From: Kutzneria kofuensis
GTDB taxonomy: Bacteria; Actinomycetota; Actinomycetes; Mycobacteriales; Pseudonocardiaceae
Reading direction: 5' to 3'
NCBI RefSeq assembly: GCF_014203355.1
Contig: NZ_JACHIR010000001.1
Coordinates: 4,342,038-4,406,037, forward strand
Length of the DNA: 64,000 bases
In this document: in pieces, positions 14,650 to 23,204 of the stretch
Position numbering within the stretch: position 1 is the first letter of the stretch
How the letters are laid out: each line of letters begins with the position of its first letter
Program-made: the position numbers and the translations under genes
The notes under the pieces: generated by a model
The model's database searches: none
Told to the model about the DNA's origin: nothing
Seen by the model: only the letters and a program-made list of their open reading frames with translations

Positions 14650-15486
14650 TTAGTTGCTTCTGAGCACGCCGAGCAGCCGGGTCACCTCGGCGGCGACCGC
14701 CTCCCGGCCCGGCGCCAGGTACTTGCGCGTGTCCACGACCTGCGGATTCTCCGTCAGATAGGTCCGAACGGCCGTGGTGAAGGCGTTGTTCAGGTGCGTC
14801 GCGATATTGATCTTCGTCATGCCGGCCTCGACGGCCCGGGTGAGATCGGCGTCGGCGACGCCGGACGAGCCGTGCAGGACCAGCGGCACGCCGACCTTGT
14901 CCCGCAGCAACCCGATCAGGTCGAAGTCCAGGGCGGCGTCCCGGGTCAACATCGCGTGCGAGCTGCCGACGGCGACCGCCAGCGAGTCCACCCCGGTCGC
15001 CTCGACGAACTCGCGGGCCTGGTCCGGATCGGTCCGGGCGCCCGGCGCGTGCACGCCGTCCTTGCCACCGACCTCGCCCAGCTCCGCCTCCACGTGCACG
15101 CCCGCCGCGTGACAGCGCCGAACCACCTCAGCAGTGGCCCGGACGTTCTCCTCGTACTCCAGTTTGGACGCGTCGAACATGACACTGGTGAAGCCCAGCT
15201 GCACCGCCTCGGCCACGAGATCGGCGTTCTCCGCATGATCCAGGTGCACGGCGACCTTCGTCGACGACTGCCGGGCCACGGCCAGCGTCGCGAGCCCGAT
15301 CGGAGCCAGCGAACCGTGATAGCGCACGGCGTTCTCGCTGATCTGCAACACCACCGGCGCGCCCGCCGCCTCCGCCCCGGCGACCAGCGCCTCGGCGTGT
15401 TCCAGCTGGATCACGTTGAACGCCCCGACCCCACGGCCCGCGGCGGCAGCGGCGTCGACGATCTCGCCGGTCGGCGTCAGCGTCAC
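14650..15486 (-). CDS. Class II aldolase, tagatose/fructose-bisphosphate type (KbaY/GatY-like)
   Basis: Zinc-dependent ketose-bisphosphate aldolase of 278 residues. It has GAFNVIQLEHAEALVAGAE, the zinc-site HLDHAE, the loop VEAELGEVGGKDGVH, and VLHGSSGVADADL with GMTKINIATHLN near the C-terminus. Its short length and these motifs fit the KbaY/GatY/AgaY branch, not the longer FbaA type present at 24828. GTG 15486 has GGGAGG about 7 nt upstream and overlaps the nagA stop by 4 bp. In this operon it would split the bisphosphate made from the amino sugar into two triose phosphates. Confidence 0.85.
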   Translation of the reverse strand: MTLTPTGEIVDAAAAAGRGVGAFNVIQLEHAEALVAGAEAAGAPVVLQISENAVRYHGSLAPIGLATLAVARQSSTKVAVHLDHAENADLVAEAVQLGFTSVMFDASKLEYEENVRATAEVVRRCHAAGVHVEAELGEVGGKDGVHAPGARTDPDQAREFVEATGVDSLAVAVGSSHAMLTRDAALDFDLIGLLRDKVGVPLVLHGSSGVADADLTRAVEAGMTKINIATHLNNAFTTAVRTYLTENPQVVDTRKYLAPGREAVAAEVTRLLGVLRSN

Positions 15487-16610
15487 GAACGGTCCTCCCG
15501 ACGACCCCTGCGGTACACGTCTCGCACCCGCAGTTCCTTGTCCAGCACGACAAAGTCCGCGAGCAGGCCGACCGAGACGGCACCGACCTCGTCCGCCAGG
15601 CCCAGCAGCTGGGCGGGCCGGCCGGCGGTCGCGGCGACCGCCTCGGCCATCGACAACCCGCACTGCCGCACGAAGTTCCGGAACGCCAGGTCCATCGTCA
15701 GCGTGCTGCCGGCGAGCGAACCGCCGGCCAGTGTCGGCACGCCGTCCTGCACCGTGACCTCCAGCCCGCCGAGGTCGTAGACGCCGTCGCCCATGCCGGC
15801 CGCCGCCATCGCATCCGTGATCAGCAGCGTGCGCGCCGGGCCGGCGTGGTGCGCGGCCAGCCGAACGGCCGTCGGGTGCAGGTGCACCAGGTCGCAGATC
15901 AGCTCGACGCTGACCCGTTCGTCGTCCAACAGCGCGCCGATGGGGCCGGGTTCGCGGTGGTGCAGCGGGCGCATGCCGTTGAACAGATGGGTGGCAACGG
16001 AAGCGCCCGCGTCGACCGCGGGCACCACCTGCGCCTCGGCCGCGTCCGTGTGTCCAATCGCGACAATGACCCCGTTGTCCACCAACAGTTTCGTCGCCTC
16101 GACCGCGCCTTCCAGCTCCGGCGCGATGGTCACCATCTTGATGGTGCCGCCGCCGGCCGCCAGCAGCGCGCGCACGGAGTCGAGGTCCGGCGGCCGCAGC
16201 ACCCTGGGGTCGTGCGCGCCGCACCGGGCCGCCGACAGGAACGGGCCCTCCAGATGGATGCCGGCGATGTCGCCGTCGCGGACCAGCTCCGCGAGCTCGC
16301 TGATCTGCCGGGCCAGCTCCTTGATCGGTCGGGACACCAGGCTCGCCATCGTGGTGGTGGTGCCGTGCCGGCGGTGGGCGGCGATCGCCAGCCCCGGGTC
16401 GTGGCCGGTGAACGCCCGACCGCCGCCGCCGTGGCAGTGCACGTCGACGAAACCCGGCACCAGCCAGCAGCCGTCCAGGTCCACCGTTGCGTCCGGCCGC
16501 TCGCCGGCGCCGACGGCATCGATCCGGCCGTCCGTCACCGACACCCAGCCGGGATCCAGCTCGCCGTCGGGCGTGAGGATCCGACCGCCGGCCAGCACCA
16601 GGTCAGCCAC
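15483..16610 (-). CDS. nagA: N-acetylglucosamine-6-phosphate deacetylase
   Basis: Amidohydrolase-fold enzyme of 375 residues that removes acetate from GlcNAc-6-P or GalNAc-6-P. Motifs include VPGFVDVHCHGGGGRAF (metal-binding HxH), IAGIHLEGPFLS with the metal Glu, IAIGHTDA, ATHLFNGMRPLHHREPG and LITDAMAAAGM with the catalytic Asp. The GTG start overlaps the ROK stop by one base, and its stop overlaps the aldolase gene by 4 bp. In this cluster it could be the AgaA counterpart acting on the galacto epimer. Confidence 0.92.
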   Translation of the reverse strand: MADLVLAGGRILTPDGELDPGWVSVTDGRIDAVGAGERPDATVDLDGCWLVPGFVDVHCHGGGGRAFTGHDPGLAIAAHRRHGTTTTMASLVSRPIKELARQISELAELVRDGDIAGIHLEGPFLSAARCGAHDPRVLRPPDLDSVRALLAAGGGTIKMVTIAPELEGAVEATKLLVDNGVIVAIGHTDAAEAQVVPAVDAGASVATHLFNGMRPLHHREPGPIGALLDDERVSVELICDLVHLHPTAVRLAAHHAGPARTLLITDAMAAAGMGDGVYDLGGLEVTVQDGVPTLAGGSLAGSTLTMDLAFRNFVRQCGLSMAEAVAATAGRPAQLLGLADEVGAVSVGLLADFVVLDKELRVRDVYRRGRREDRS

Positions 16611-17530
16611 TATGCCTCCACGGCATCTATCGCCATCAACGCTGCTCCCAGACAGCCTGCCTCATCGCCGAGGGCGGCGAGCAGCAGTTCGGGCTGCCGT
16701 TGGAACACGATCAGTTCCGCCAGCCGCTTCCGCAACGGTTCGATGAGCAGATCACCCGCCAGAGCCAACCCGCCGCCGAGCACCACGGCCTCCGGCCCGA
16801 GCAGCGTCGCCGCGATCAAGATGCCCTTGGCCAGGGCGTCGACGGCGTCGTGCCAGACCGCGACCGCGTCCGGGTCGCCGGCCCGCACCAGGTCCGCCAC
16901 CACGGACGCCCGATTCACCTGCTTGCCGGCACGGGCCGAGTAGCGTCGGGCGATCGCCGCCGACGAGGCGACGGTCTCCACGCAGCCGCGCTGCCCGCAG
17001 CCGCACGGCTCGCCGTGGCCGACGTCGACATGCCCCAGCTCGCCGCCGTGCACGTGGAGCCGGCCGCCGATCATCAGCGCGGCGGCGATGCCGGTGCCGA
17101 TGGGCATGATCACCACGTCGGTCAGGCCCCTGGCGTTGCCGAGCCGGTGCTCGGCCAGGCCGCCGGCCCGCACGTCGTGGCCGAAGCTCACCGGCAGGCC
17201 GGTCCGCTCGGCCAGCAGCAGCCGGAACGGGAAGTCCCGCCAGCCGAGGTTGGCGGAGAAGACGCCGATGCCCTCTTCCTCGTCGACCACGCCCGGCACC
17301 ACCACGCCGACCGCGTCCACCGGGTGGTCCACCACCCCGCGCAACTCGTCCACCAGATCGACGATCGCGCCGACCACCGCGTGCGCGGTGGCCGTGCCGT
17401 CCTCACCGCGCGGGGTGGCGCGACGCCTGCTGGTCACCACGGTCGCCGCGGTCGGCGTCCCGGACACCAGGGCGGCCTTCATGTCAGTGCCGCCGACGTC
17501 GACGGCCACCACGTACCTAGTGCGAGCCAC
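16610..17530 (-). CDS. ROK-family sugar kinase
   Basis: Sugar kinase of 306 residues. It has the ATP-binding VVAVDVGGTDMKAALVSG, the sugar-site GELGHVDVGHGEPCGCGQRGCVETVAS with the ROK zinc motif (one His and three Cys: H..GxxCxCGxxGC), and PEAVVLGGGLALAGD near the C-terminus. In an operon with nagA and an AgaS-like protein it may phosphorylate N-acetyl-hexosamine and so replace the PTS step used by enterobacteria. The GTG start at 17530 lies 16 bp after the upstream stop and no clear ribosome-binding site is seen, so the exact start is unsure. Confidence 0.87.
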   Translation of the reverse strand: MARTRYVVAVDVGGTDMKAALVSGTPTAATVVTSRRRATPRGEDGTATAHAVVGAIVDLVDELRGVVDHPVDAVGVVVPGVVDEEEGIGVFSANLGWRDFPFRLLLAERTGLPVSFGHDVRAGGLAEHRLGNARGLTDVVIMPIGTGIAAALMIGGRLHVHGGELGHVDVGHGEPCGCGQRGCVETVASSAAIARRYSARAGKQVNRASVVADLVRAGDPDAVAVWHDAVDALAKGILIAATLLGPEAVVLGGGLALAGDLLIEPLRKRLAELIVFQRQPELLLAALGDEAGCLGAALMAIDAVEA

Positions 17531-17545
17531 GAGCGGAGGTAAGCA

Positions 17546-18433
17546 TCATTGGTCTACACCTCGCAAGACAACGGAGCGGGTCAGATGCCGCGGCCGGTCG
17601 GGGTCCAGCCCCCGGCCCAGGGCGATCGCCACGGCCAGTCGCTGAACGGTCACGAGTTCGGCCATCGGGTCCCGGTCGCCGGCGCGGAACACGCCGCCGG
17701 TCGCGGCGACCTGCTCCGGCAGCTCTTCCGGCGCCGTGCCGAACATCCAGGCCACCCGGTTCGGGCCGGTGATGCTGATCGGGCCGTGCCGGTACTCCAT
17801 CGCCGGGTACGACTCGGTCCACGCGCCGGCCGCCTCGCGCATCTTCAGCCCGGCCTCCAGCGCGAGGCCGTTGGTCCAGCCGCGGCCGAGGAACGTGAAC
17901 TGCTCGGCGTGCACGAGCTCGTCGGCCAGCGGCTCGACGACCGCCAGCTCGCAGTCGGCGATCGCGCGGTCCAGGTCCTCGCCCAGGCTGGCCCGCAGCA
18001 GCGCCAGCACCGAGGTGGCGAACCGGGTCTGCACCACCGACCGCTCGTCGGCGAAGTCCAGCACCACCAGCTGGTTCGCCTTGCTGACGACGGGCGTCTC
18101 CGGATCGCCGATCAGCGCCAGCGTGGGAGTGCGGCCGCGCAGCCGGTCGAGCAGGTCCAGCACCTCGGTGGTGGTGCCGGAGCGGGTGATCGCGACGACC
18201 CGGTCGTAGCCGCGGGCGAACGGGAACTCGGAGGCGGCGAAGGCGTCGGTCTCGCCCTGGCCGGCGGCCTCCCGCAGCTGGGCGTAGGACTGGGCGACGA
18301 ACCACGACGTGCCGCAGCCGACCACCGCGACGCGCTCGCCCGGCGCTGGCAGACTGTCGGGCGCCAGCGTGACGGCCCGCCGCCAGCAGTCCGGTTGCGA
18401 GATGATCTCCGTCTCGACGAAGTGTTCGCGCAC
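17546..18433 (-). CDS. SIS-domain sugar isomerase/deaminase, AgaS-like
   Basis: Double SIS-domain protein of 295 residues. The first domain has VAVVGCGTSWFVAQSYAQLR and ITRSGTTTEVLDLLDRL, which bind the sugar phosphate; the second ends with the conserved SYPAMEYRHGPISI. It lacks the glutaminase domain of GlmS, as do AgaS and FrlB, and so probably removes the amino group from a hexosamine-6-phosphate. GTG 18433 is favoured because GAGGGAG lies upstream; ATG 18454 is an in-frame alternative. It heads the operon and is divergent from a DeoR regulator. Confidence 0.83.
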   Translation of the reverse strand: MREHFVETEIISQPDCWRRAVTLAPDSLPAPGERVAVVGCGTSWFVAQSYAQLREAAGQGETDAFAASEFPFARGYDRVVAITRSGTTTEVLDLLDRLRGRTPTLALIGDPETPVVSKANQLVVLDFADERSVVQTRFATSVLALLRASLGEDLDRAIADCELAVVEPLADELVHAEQFTFLGRGWTNGLALEAGLKMREAAGAWTESYPAMEYRHGPISITGPNRVAWMFGTAPEELPEQVAATGGVFRAGDRDPMAELVTVQRLAVAIALGRGLDPDRPRHLTRSVVLRGVDQ

Positions 18434-18509
18434 AGTGCTCCCTCGACTGCTCATTACTGTTCGCAACACAGGATACTGGTGCACAAACGCGCAATGAAGG
18501 GGTTCGCGG
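18434..18509. promoter_or_regulatory. Divergent promoter region between the agaS-like operon and the DeoR gene
   Basis: This 76-bp gap must hold both promoters and is less GC-rich than the flanking genes. It contains the ribosome-binding sites of both genes. I see no clean long palindrome; short CAACACAGG- and CGCAA-type repeats could be DeoR contact points. Confidence 0.4.
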
Positions 18510-19274
18510 ATGAATCGGTACGAGCGGCTCACCGCCCTGCTGGAGCTGCTCGCCGAGCGGGGCCGGGTGGAGGTCGACGACATCGCCGAGGAGCTCGCGG
18601 TGTCCGCCGCGACCATCCGCCGCGACCTCGACCACCTCGCCGAGCAGCAGCTGCTGACCCGCACCCGCGGCGGCGCGGTCGCCCACGCCGTGTCCTACGA
18701 CCTGCCGCTGCGCTACAAGACGGCCCGGCACGCCGACGCCAAGCTGCGCATCGCCCGGGCCGCCGCCTCGCTCGTGGACAAGGGGGCCGTGGTCGGCCTG
18801 AACGGCGGCACCACCGCGACCGAGGTGGCCCGGGCCCTGGTCGCGCGGGCGGAGCTGGACCTGACCATCGTCACCAACGCCCTGAACATCGCCAACGAGC
18901 TGGCCGTGCGGCAGCAGATCAAGCTGGTGGTCACCGGCGGCGTCGTGCGGCCCCAGTCGTACGAGCTGATCGGCCCGCTGGCCCGCCTGATCCCCGAGGA
19001 GCTGACCCTCGACGTCATCTTCCTCGGCGTCGACCACGTGGACCCCAAGCTCGGCGCGTCCGCGCGCAACGAGGGTGAGGCCGCCATCAACCGGCTGCTC
19101 GCCGAGCGGTCCGGCCGCGTCGTGGTGGTCGCCGACTCGTCCAAGCTGGGCGGCTCGGCGTTCGTGCGGATCTGCCCCATCGAGGAGATCCACGGCCTGA
19201 TCACCGACGCGGACGCCGACGAGGCGGTCGTGGCGGAGTTCCGCGACCGCGGCATCGACGTCCAGCTGGTCTAG
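18510..19274 (+). CDS. DeoR-family transcriptional regulator (AgaR-like)
   Basis: Sugar-phosphate-responsive repressor of 254 residues. The N-terminal helix-turn-helix is MNRYERLTALLELLAERGRVEVDDIAEELAVSAATIRRDLDHL. The DeoRC domain follows, with VGLNGGTTATEVARAL and VFLGVDHV-type sensor motifs seen as DVIFLGVDHVDPKLG. AAGGGG lies upstream of the ATG. Divergent orientation to the AgaS/ROK/NagA/aldolase operon makes it the evident local regulator. Its 3' end overlaps the convergent sigma-factor gene by 4 bp. Confidence 0.92.
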   Translation: MNRYERLTALLELLAERGRVEVDDIAEELAVSAATIRRDLDHLAEQQLLTRTRGGAVAHAVSYDLPLRYKTARHADAKLRIARAAASLVDKGAVVGLNGGTTATEVARALVARAELDLTIVTNALNIANELAVRQQIKLVVTGGVVRPQSYELIGPLARLIPEELTLDVIFLGVDHVDPKLGASARNEGEAAINRLLAERSGRVVVVADSSKLGGSAFVRICPIEEIHGLITDADADEAVVAEFRDRGIDVQLV

Positions 19275-19828
19275 TTGGCCATCGCCTTCTGCAGCGCGTC
19301 CAGGGCCCGGCTGGCGGTGGACTTCACGGTGCCCTTGGAGATGCCGGTGGCCTCGGCGATCTCCGCCTCGGACAGGTCGCCGTAGTAGCGCAGCACCAGC
19401 ACCTCACGCTGCCGCGGCGGCAGCTTCGCCAGGGCGTTGACCACGGCCTGGTGCTCGGCGGTCAGCATCGCCAGGCTCTCGGCGGAGCGGGCGTTGGCGG
19501 TGTGCGGCGGGGTGTAGTCGCGGGCCGTCTTGCGGCGGCGCAGCACCGACCGGCTGCCGTTCACCACCGCCGTGCGCAGGTAGCCGACGGCCGCCTGGGC
19601 GTCGCGCAGCCCGCCCCAGTTGCGGTGCAGGCCGGTGAAGGCCTCCTGCACCACGTCCTCGGCCGTCGCCGGCTCGTCCACCAGCAGGATCGCCAGCCGG
19701 ACCAACCGCATCCGGTGCTGCCGGTACAGATCCTCCAGGGTCAGCGGGGCAGCCGTGGAAGGTTCCGGCCCGTCAACCGCCCGCAGGTGGGAGAGGGTCC
19801 GCTCGACGCTGTTCGGCTGCACGTCCAC
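19271..19828 (-). CDS. ECF sigma factor, SigE-type (region 2 and 4)
   Basis: Sigma-70 family factor of about 185 residues. Region 2 is LYRQHRMRLVRLAILLVDEPATAEDVVQEAFTGLHR; region 4 is LPPRQREVLVLRYYGDLSEAEIAEATGISKGTVKSTASRAL. This matches the actinobacterial SigE-family ECF group that lacks a typical zinc anti-sigma partner. The GTG at 19828 is chosen because a perfect -10 (TATTCT) lies 7 nt upstream on the minus strand, giving a leaderless start; ATG 19855 would add 9 residues. No anti-sigma gene is adjacent. Confidence 0.85.
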   Translation of the reverse strand: MDVQPNSVERTLSHLRAVDGPEPSTAAPLTLEDLYRQHRMRLVRLAILLVDEPATAEDVVQEAFTGLHRNWGGLRDAQAAVGYLRTAVVNGSRSVLRRRKTARDYTPPHTANARSAESLAMLTAEHQAVVNALAKLPPRQREVLVLRYYGDLSEAEIAEATGISKGTVKSTASRALDALQKAMAN

Positions 19829-19835
19829 GGCGGCG

Positions 19836-19841
19836 AGAATA
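19836..19841 (-). promoter_or_regulatory. Putative -10 box of the ECF sigma gene
   Basis: TATTCT on the minus strand ends 7 nt before the GTG at 19828, so transcription would begin at the start codon. The surrounding DNA is GC-rich, so the box stands out. Confidence 0.5.
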
Positions 19842-19892
19842 CCCAACCGGTGCATTAGGTTGGTTGTCGAACGCCCACATCGGAGGTATGCC

Positions 19893-20174
19893 GTGCCCAA
19901 GTTCGCGGTCGAGTACAGCTACATCGAGGACGTGCCTCGCCGGCACGCCGTCCGACCGGAGCATCGGGACTACCTCAGCGCCCTCGCCGACAAGGGCAAG
20001 GTGCTCGCCGCCGGCGCGTGGACCGCGGACGACGGCGCGTTGCTGCTCTTCGAGACCGAGGACGAGTCGGAGCTGCAGGGCATCCTCGACAACGATCCGT
20101 ACAAGGCGGCCGAGGTCATCGCGTCGACCAAGATCACCCCGTGGACCCCGGTGCTCGGGGCCTGGGTGAGCTAA
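19893..20174 (+). CDS. YCII-related domain protein
   Basis: Small ferredoxin-like protein of 93 residues. FAVEYSYIEDVPRRHAVRPEHRDYLSALADKGKVLAAGAW shows the YCII pattern with the conserved His and the Asp in TADDGALLLFE. YCII proteins form dimers with a putative catalytic His-Asp pair, but their reaction is unknown. GTG 19893 is chosen because GGAGG lies 6 nt upstream. The last 41 bp overlap the 3' end of the convergent SDR gene. Confidence 0.82.
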   Translation: MPKFAVEYSYIEDVPRRHAVRPEHRDYLSALADKGKVLAAGAWTADDGALLLFETEDESELQGILDNDPYKAAEVIASTKITPWTPVLGAWVS

Positions 20175-21078
20175 GGCCTACCCGGCGTTCAGCGCTGTCG
20201 AAGCCGGCGGCGCCGCCGGGACCCACCGGGCGGGACGCGTCCGCGCCGCGGGCTTTGACGTCGTCCAGCGCCGCCTGGTCGGAGTCCTTCGCGCCCATCG
20301 CGGCGATCGGCAGCGACAGCTGGTTGACGATGCCGCGGAACAGCTTCAGCCCGGCGACCCAGCCCGGCACGTGGATCGCCCTGGCCCGCCGGTTCACGCC
20401 GGCCGCCACGGCCTTGCCCACCTCCGACACCGGGTAGGTGCGGCCGATCGGCCCCGGCAGCCGGCTGCGCATCCTGCCGAACACGGGGTGCTGGTCGGCA
20501 CTGTTGACCATGTCCGTGGCGATCCAGGAGAAGTAGGCCGTGCCGACGTCGACGCCGAGGTGGCGGACCTCGGCTCGCAGGCTGTCCGCGAACGCCTCGC
20601 AGCCCGCCTTGCTCGCCGAGTACGCCGCCATGCCGGGGGCGTGGGAGATGGCCGCCAGCGAGGACACCACCAGGCAGTAGCCGCGGCTGCGGATCAGGTG
20701 CGGCAGGCAGACCCGTACGGTCCGCCACACCCCGAGCAGGTTGATCTCGATGGTCCGCTCGAACGCCGCCGGGTCGATGGACCGGACGAAACCGGTGGCC
20801 GCGACGCCGGCGTTGGCGATCACCACGTCGATCGCGCCGTAGCGCTCCACGACGCCGGCGACCGCGGTCTCCAGCGCCTCCCAGTCCGTGACGTCGGCCT
20901 CCCAGGCGCCGGCCTCCGGCCCGCACTCCGCGGCCGTCGCCTCCAGCTGTTCCCGTTCCAGCCCGACCAGGGCGACCTTGGCCCCCAGCGACGCCAGCCG
21001 CCGGGCCGACTCGGCCCCGATGCCCCGGGCCGCGCCGGTGATCAGCACAACCTTGCCGGCCATGGTGTTCGTGCCCAT
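20134..21078 (-). CDS. Short-chain dehydrogenase/reductase (SDR)
   Basis: NAD(P)-dependent oxidoreductase of 314 residues. It has the glycine motif VLITGAARGIGAESARRL, VVIANAGVAATG, the catalytic Ser in VVSSLAAISHAPGM and the YSASK tetrad (YxxxK). GAGGAGG precedes the ATG. The C-terminal 90 residues beyond the classical fold contain GRTYPVSEVGKAVAAGVNRRARAIHVPGW, seen in SDRs annotated as acting on lipids or steroids. Substrate unknown. Confidence 0.88.
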   Translation of the reverse strand: MGTNTMAGKVVLITGAARGIGAESARRLASLGAKVALVGLEREQLEATAAECGPEAGAWEADVTDWEALETAVAGVVERYGAIDVVIANAGVAATGFVRSIDPAAFERTIEINLLGVWRTVRVCLPHLIRSRGYCLVVSSLAAISHAPGMAAYSASKAGCEAFADSLRAEVRHLGVDVGTAYFSWIATDMVNSADQHPVFGRMRSRLPGPIGRTYPVSEVGKAVAAGVNRRARAIHVPGWVAGLKLFRGIVNQLSLPIAAMGAKDSDQAALDDVKARGADASRPVGPGGAAGFDSAERRVGLSSPRPRAPGSTG

Positions 21079-21153
21079 CTGCGCCTCCTCGGGGACGGCT
21101 TCCGAGCAGCACCGTAACGCAACCTACCGTCAGTAAGCTACTGGCGAGTTCAA

Positions 21154-21700
21154 TTAGCGGTCGTCGTCAGCCGGCGCAGCTCGTCCTCGCCCAGCGGCCC
21201 TCGGAACGTCCGGCCGGCACTTGCCGGTGAGGAATCCCGTGGCCAAGCCGTAGTACGGCAGAGCGGGCATGCCTTCGCGGGCCGGTGGCGTGTCCCGGTC
21301 GTCGAAGCGGGCGCGAAGGAGGTCGATGTGATCGGAGCGGAGCCGGCACGGCGAGGCGTCGACCGCCGTTGTGACCGTTGTCGCACCCGGCTCCGACGGG
21401 CCGGGAAACGGGCCCACCCCGGTCGTGATGATCATGCGGCCGCGATTGCCCCGGGCGGCCGTCCGGGGCCCGTTCATCGATTCCGACGCACCGCCCGAGT
21501 TGCCGGCCACCCGGGCCGAGTAGGTGTCCGCGGTGACCAGAAAGTCGCCCCCGGCCTCGACATATGTGTCGGGCACGGTGAACGATGTTTCCGGGTCCGC
21601 CGGCCACTCGAAGACGGCGCCGCCCAGGTTCGCCGTCGAAGAGTCAAGGTCCGATGTTCCGATCTTCGCCGCGATTCGAACATAGTCCTGAAGCACCCCG
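21154..21700 (-). pseudogene. Degenerate aldo/keto reductase
   Basis: The minus-strand reading frame keeps recognisable pieces of an aldo/keto reductase in order. IGTSDLDSSTANLGGAVFEW is the start, then DTYVEAGGDFLVTADTYSA with AGNSGGASES, then LRSDHIDLLRARFDDRDTPP, then directly LPYYGLATGFLTGKCRP. In intact relatives about 100 residues separate the last two pieces, so an internal segment has been deleted. The catalytic Tyr region is altered and the end runs out of frame after RAAG. Boundaries are approximate. I treat it as a remnant, not a working enzyme. Confidence 0.75.
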
Positions 21701-21857
21701 CGCTGCCGGGTGTGATCGTCCAGGAGGGCCGTCCGGCCCGAACTACCGGTCACCCCTTTGCGGATCGGCGCTGCGACCGTACGATCACGGAAAGTCAACT
21801 GTGAATGACGCGATCGATATCTGAACGAGCTGGGTTGGCGCGATATCGCTGGCTACG

Positions 21858-23204
21858 GTGAGAGAGGAAGAGCCTGCCAGGGGTGACGGGCTGCCGGACG
21901 AAACGACAGGGAAGCGAACTGTCTCCGCTACTGGGAGGGCGGGGTACGGGGGAGACGAGGGGCGCAAGTTGGAGGGGACCGGACGCGCTGCCAGGTACCG
22001 GGACGTATTCGCCAACGGCGAGTTCCGGGCCTTGTGGCTGGCCGAGCTCGTTTCCAGTGCGGGCGACCAGGTGGCGCGGGTCGCGCTGTCGGTGCTGGTC
22101 TACGTGCGGACGGGGTCTGCGGCGCTGACCGCGTTCACGTTTGCGCTGACCTTCCTGCCCGCCCTGATCGGACCGGTGCTGGCCGGCCTGGCCGACCGAT
22201 ATCCGCGACGCGAGGTCATGATTGCCTGCGACCTGTCGCGCGGCGCGGTGATGACCGTTATGGCCCTGCCGTTCGTTCCGTTGTGGGTCATGTTTCCCCT
22301 CATTTTCGTCGCTCAACTGCTCAGTTCGCCGTCGAATGCGGCGCGTGGGGCCCTGTTGGCCGATGTTCTTGCGGGCGACATGCTCACCGTCGGGCAGGGA
22401 CTCCGGCAAATCGTGGGACAGATCGCCCAAGTGGGCGGTTTCGCCGTCGGCGGCTTTCTGACCGCGATCCTCACCCCGTACGGCTCACTCGCGGTGAATG
22501 CGGCGAGCTTCTTCGTGTCCGCATCGATCATTTTCACCGGAGTTCGTCACCGTCCGGCCCCAATTGGTGACGGTGGGTCGATATCGCTTCTGGAGTCGAC
22601 GCGTCGCGGCGCCCGACTCGTGTTCGCGGACCGGCAGTTGCGCACGCTTATCTGGATCATCTGGATGATTGGCCTGCCGGTGACCGCGGACGGTATCGCC
22701 GTCCCCTACGCGTCGACGATCAGCGCGGAACCGACGGCGGGAAGTTGGTTGCTGGCCGCGACCCCGGTCGGCGCCATCATCGGGGCATTCGTGCTCACCA
22801 AGCTCCAGCCGGCACTGCGACTGCGGCTGATGGCGCCGCTGGCCGGCCTGTCCGGACTGCCGCTGCTGATCTGCGTGCTGCAGCCGAACCTGATCATCTC
22901 GTGCGTGCTGTTCGGCCTGTCCGGGGTCGCGGCGGCGTACATGGTGGTCGCGCCCGCGACGTTCATCCAGCGCTCGCCACAGGCCAGCCGTGGCCAGGCG
23001 ATCGGGCTGATGACCTCGGGTTACATCGCTTCACAGGGGATCTGTCTCGCGCTCGGCGGCGTGATCGCCGACCGGCTGGGGCCCGCCGGGGCCCTGGGGG
23101 TGGCCGGTGCGGTCGCGCTGGTGCTGGGGGCGGCGCTGACCGTGGCCTGGCGTCGGGTCGACCTCGTGGAGGTGAGCCATGGACCTGCTGGAACCGCAGC
23201 TTAG
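21858..23204 (+). CDS. MFS transporter (MFS_3 / enterobactin-exporter-like)
   Basis: Twelve-segment exporter of about 448 residues. The core begins at RYRDVFANGEFRALWLAELVSSAGDQVARVALSVLVY, the typical opening of the MFS_3 group, and has the motif A-like LAGLADRYPRREVM. The GTG start at 21858 has TATCGC 8 nt upstream and no ribosome-binding site; a later TTG near 21970 is possible because the first 40 residues are not family-like. Codons in the first half use A/T third positions more than neighbouring genes, which suggests transfer. Substrate unknown. It overlaps a small gene by 26 bp. Confidence 0.82.
   Translation: MREEEPARGDGLPDETTGKRTVSATGRAGYGGDEGRKLEGTGRAARYRDVFANGEFRALWLAELVSSAGDQVARVALSVLVYVRTGSAALTAFTFALTFLPALIGPVLAGLADRYPRREVMIACDLSRGAVMTVMALPFVPLWVMFPLIFVAQLLSSPSNAARGALLADVLAGDMLTVGQGLRQIVGQIAQVGGFAVGGFLTAILTPYGSLAVNAASFFVSASIIFTGVRHRPAPIGDGGSISLLESTRRGARLVFADRQLRTLIWIIWMIGLPVTADGIAVPYASTISAEPTAGSWLLAATPVGAIIGAFVLTKLQPALRLRLMAPLAGLSGLPLLICVLQPNLIISCVLFGLSGVAAAYMVVAPATFIQRSPQASRGQAIGLMTSGYIASQGICLALGGVIADRLGPAGALGVAGAVALVLGAALTVAWRRVDLVEVSHGPAGTAA

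Noticed and set aside
14650-15486. Second glycolytic FbaA
   Set aside because: The length and motifs fit the KbaY/GatY branch and it is coupled to nagA; the true FbaA is at 24828.
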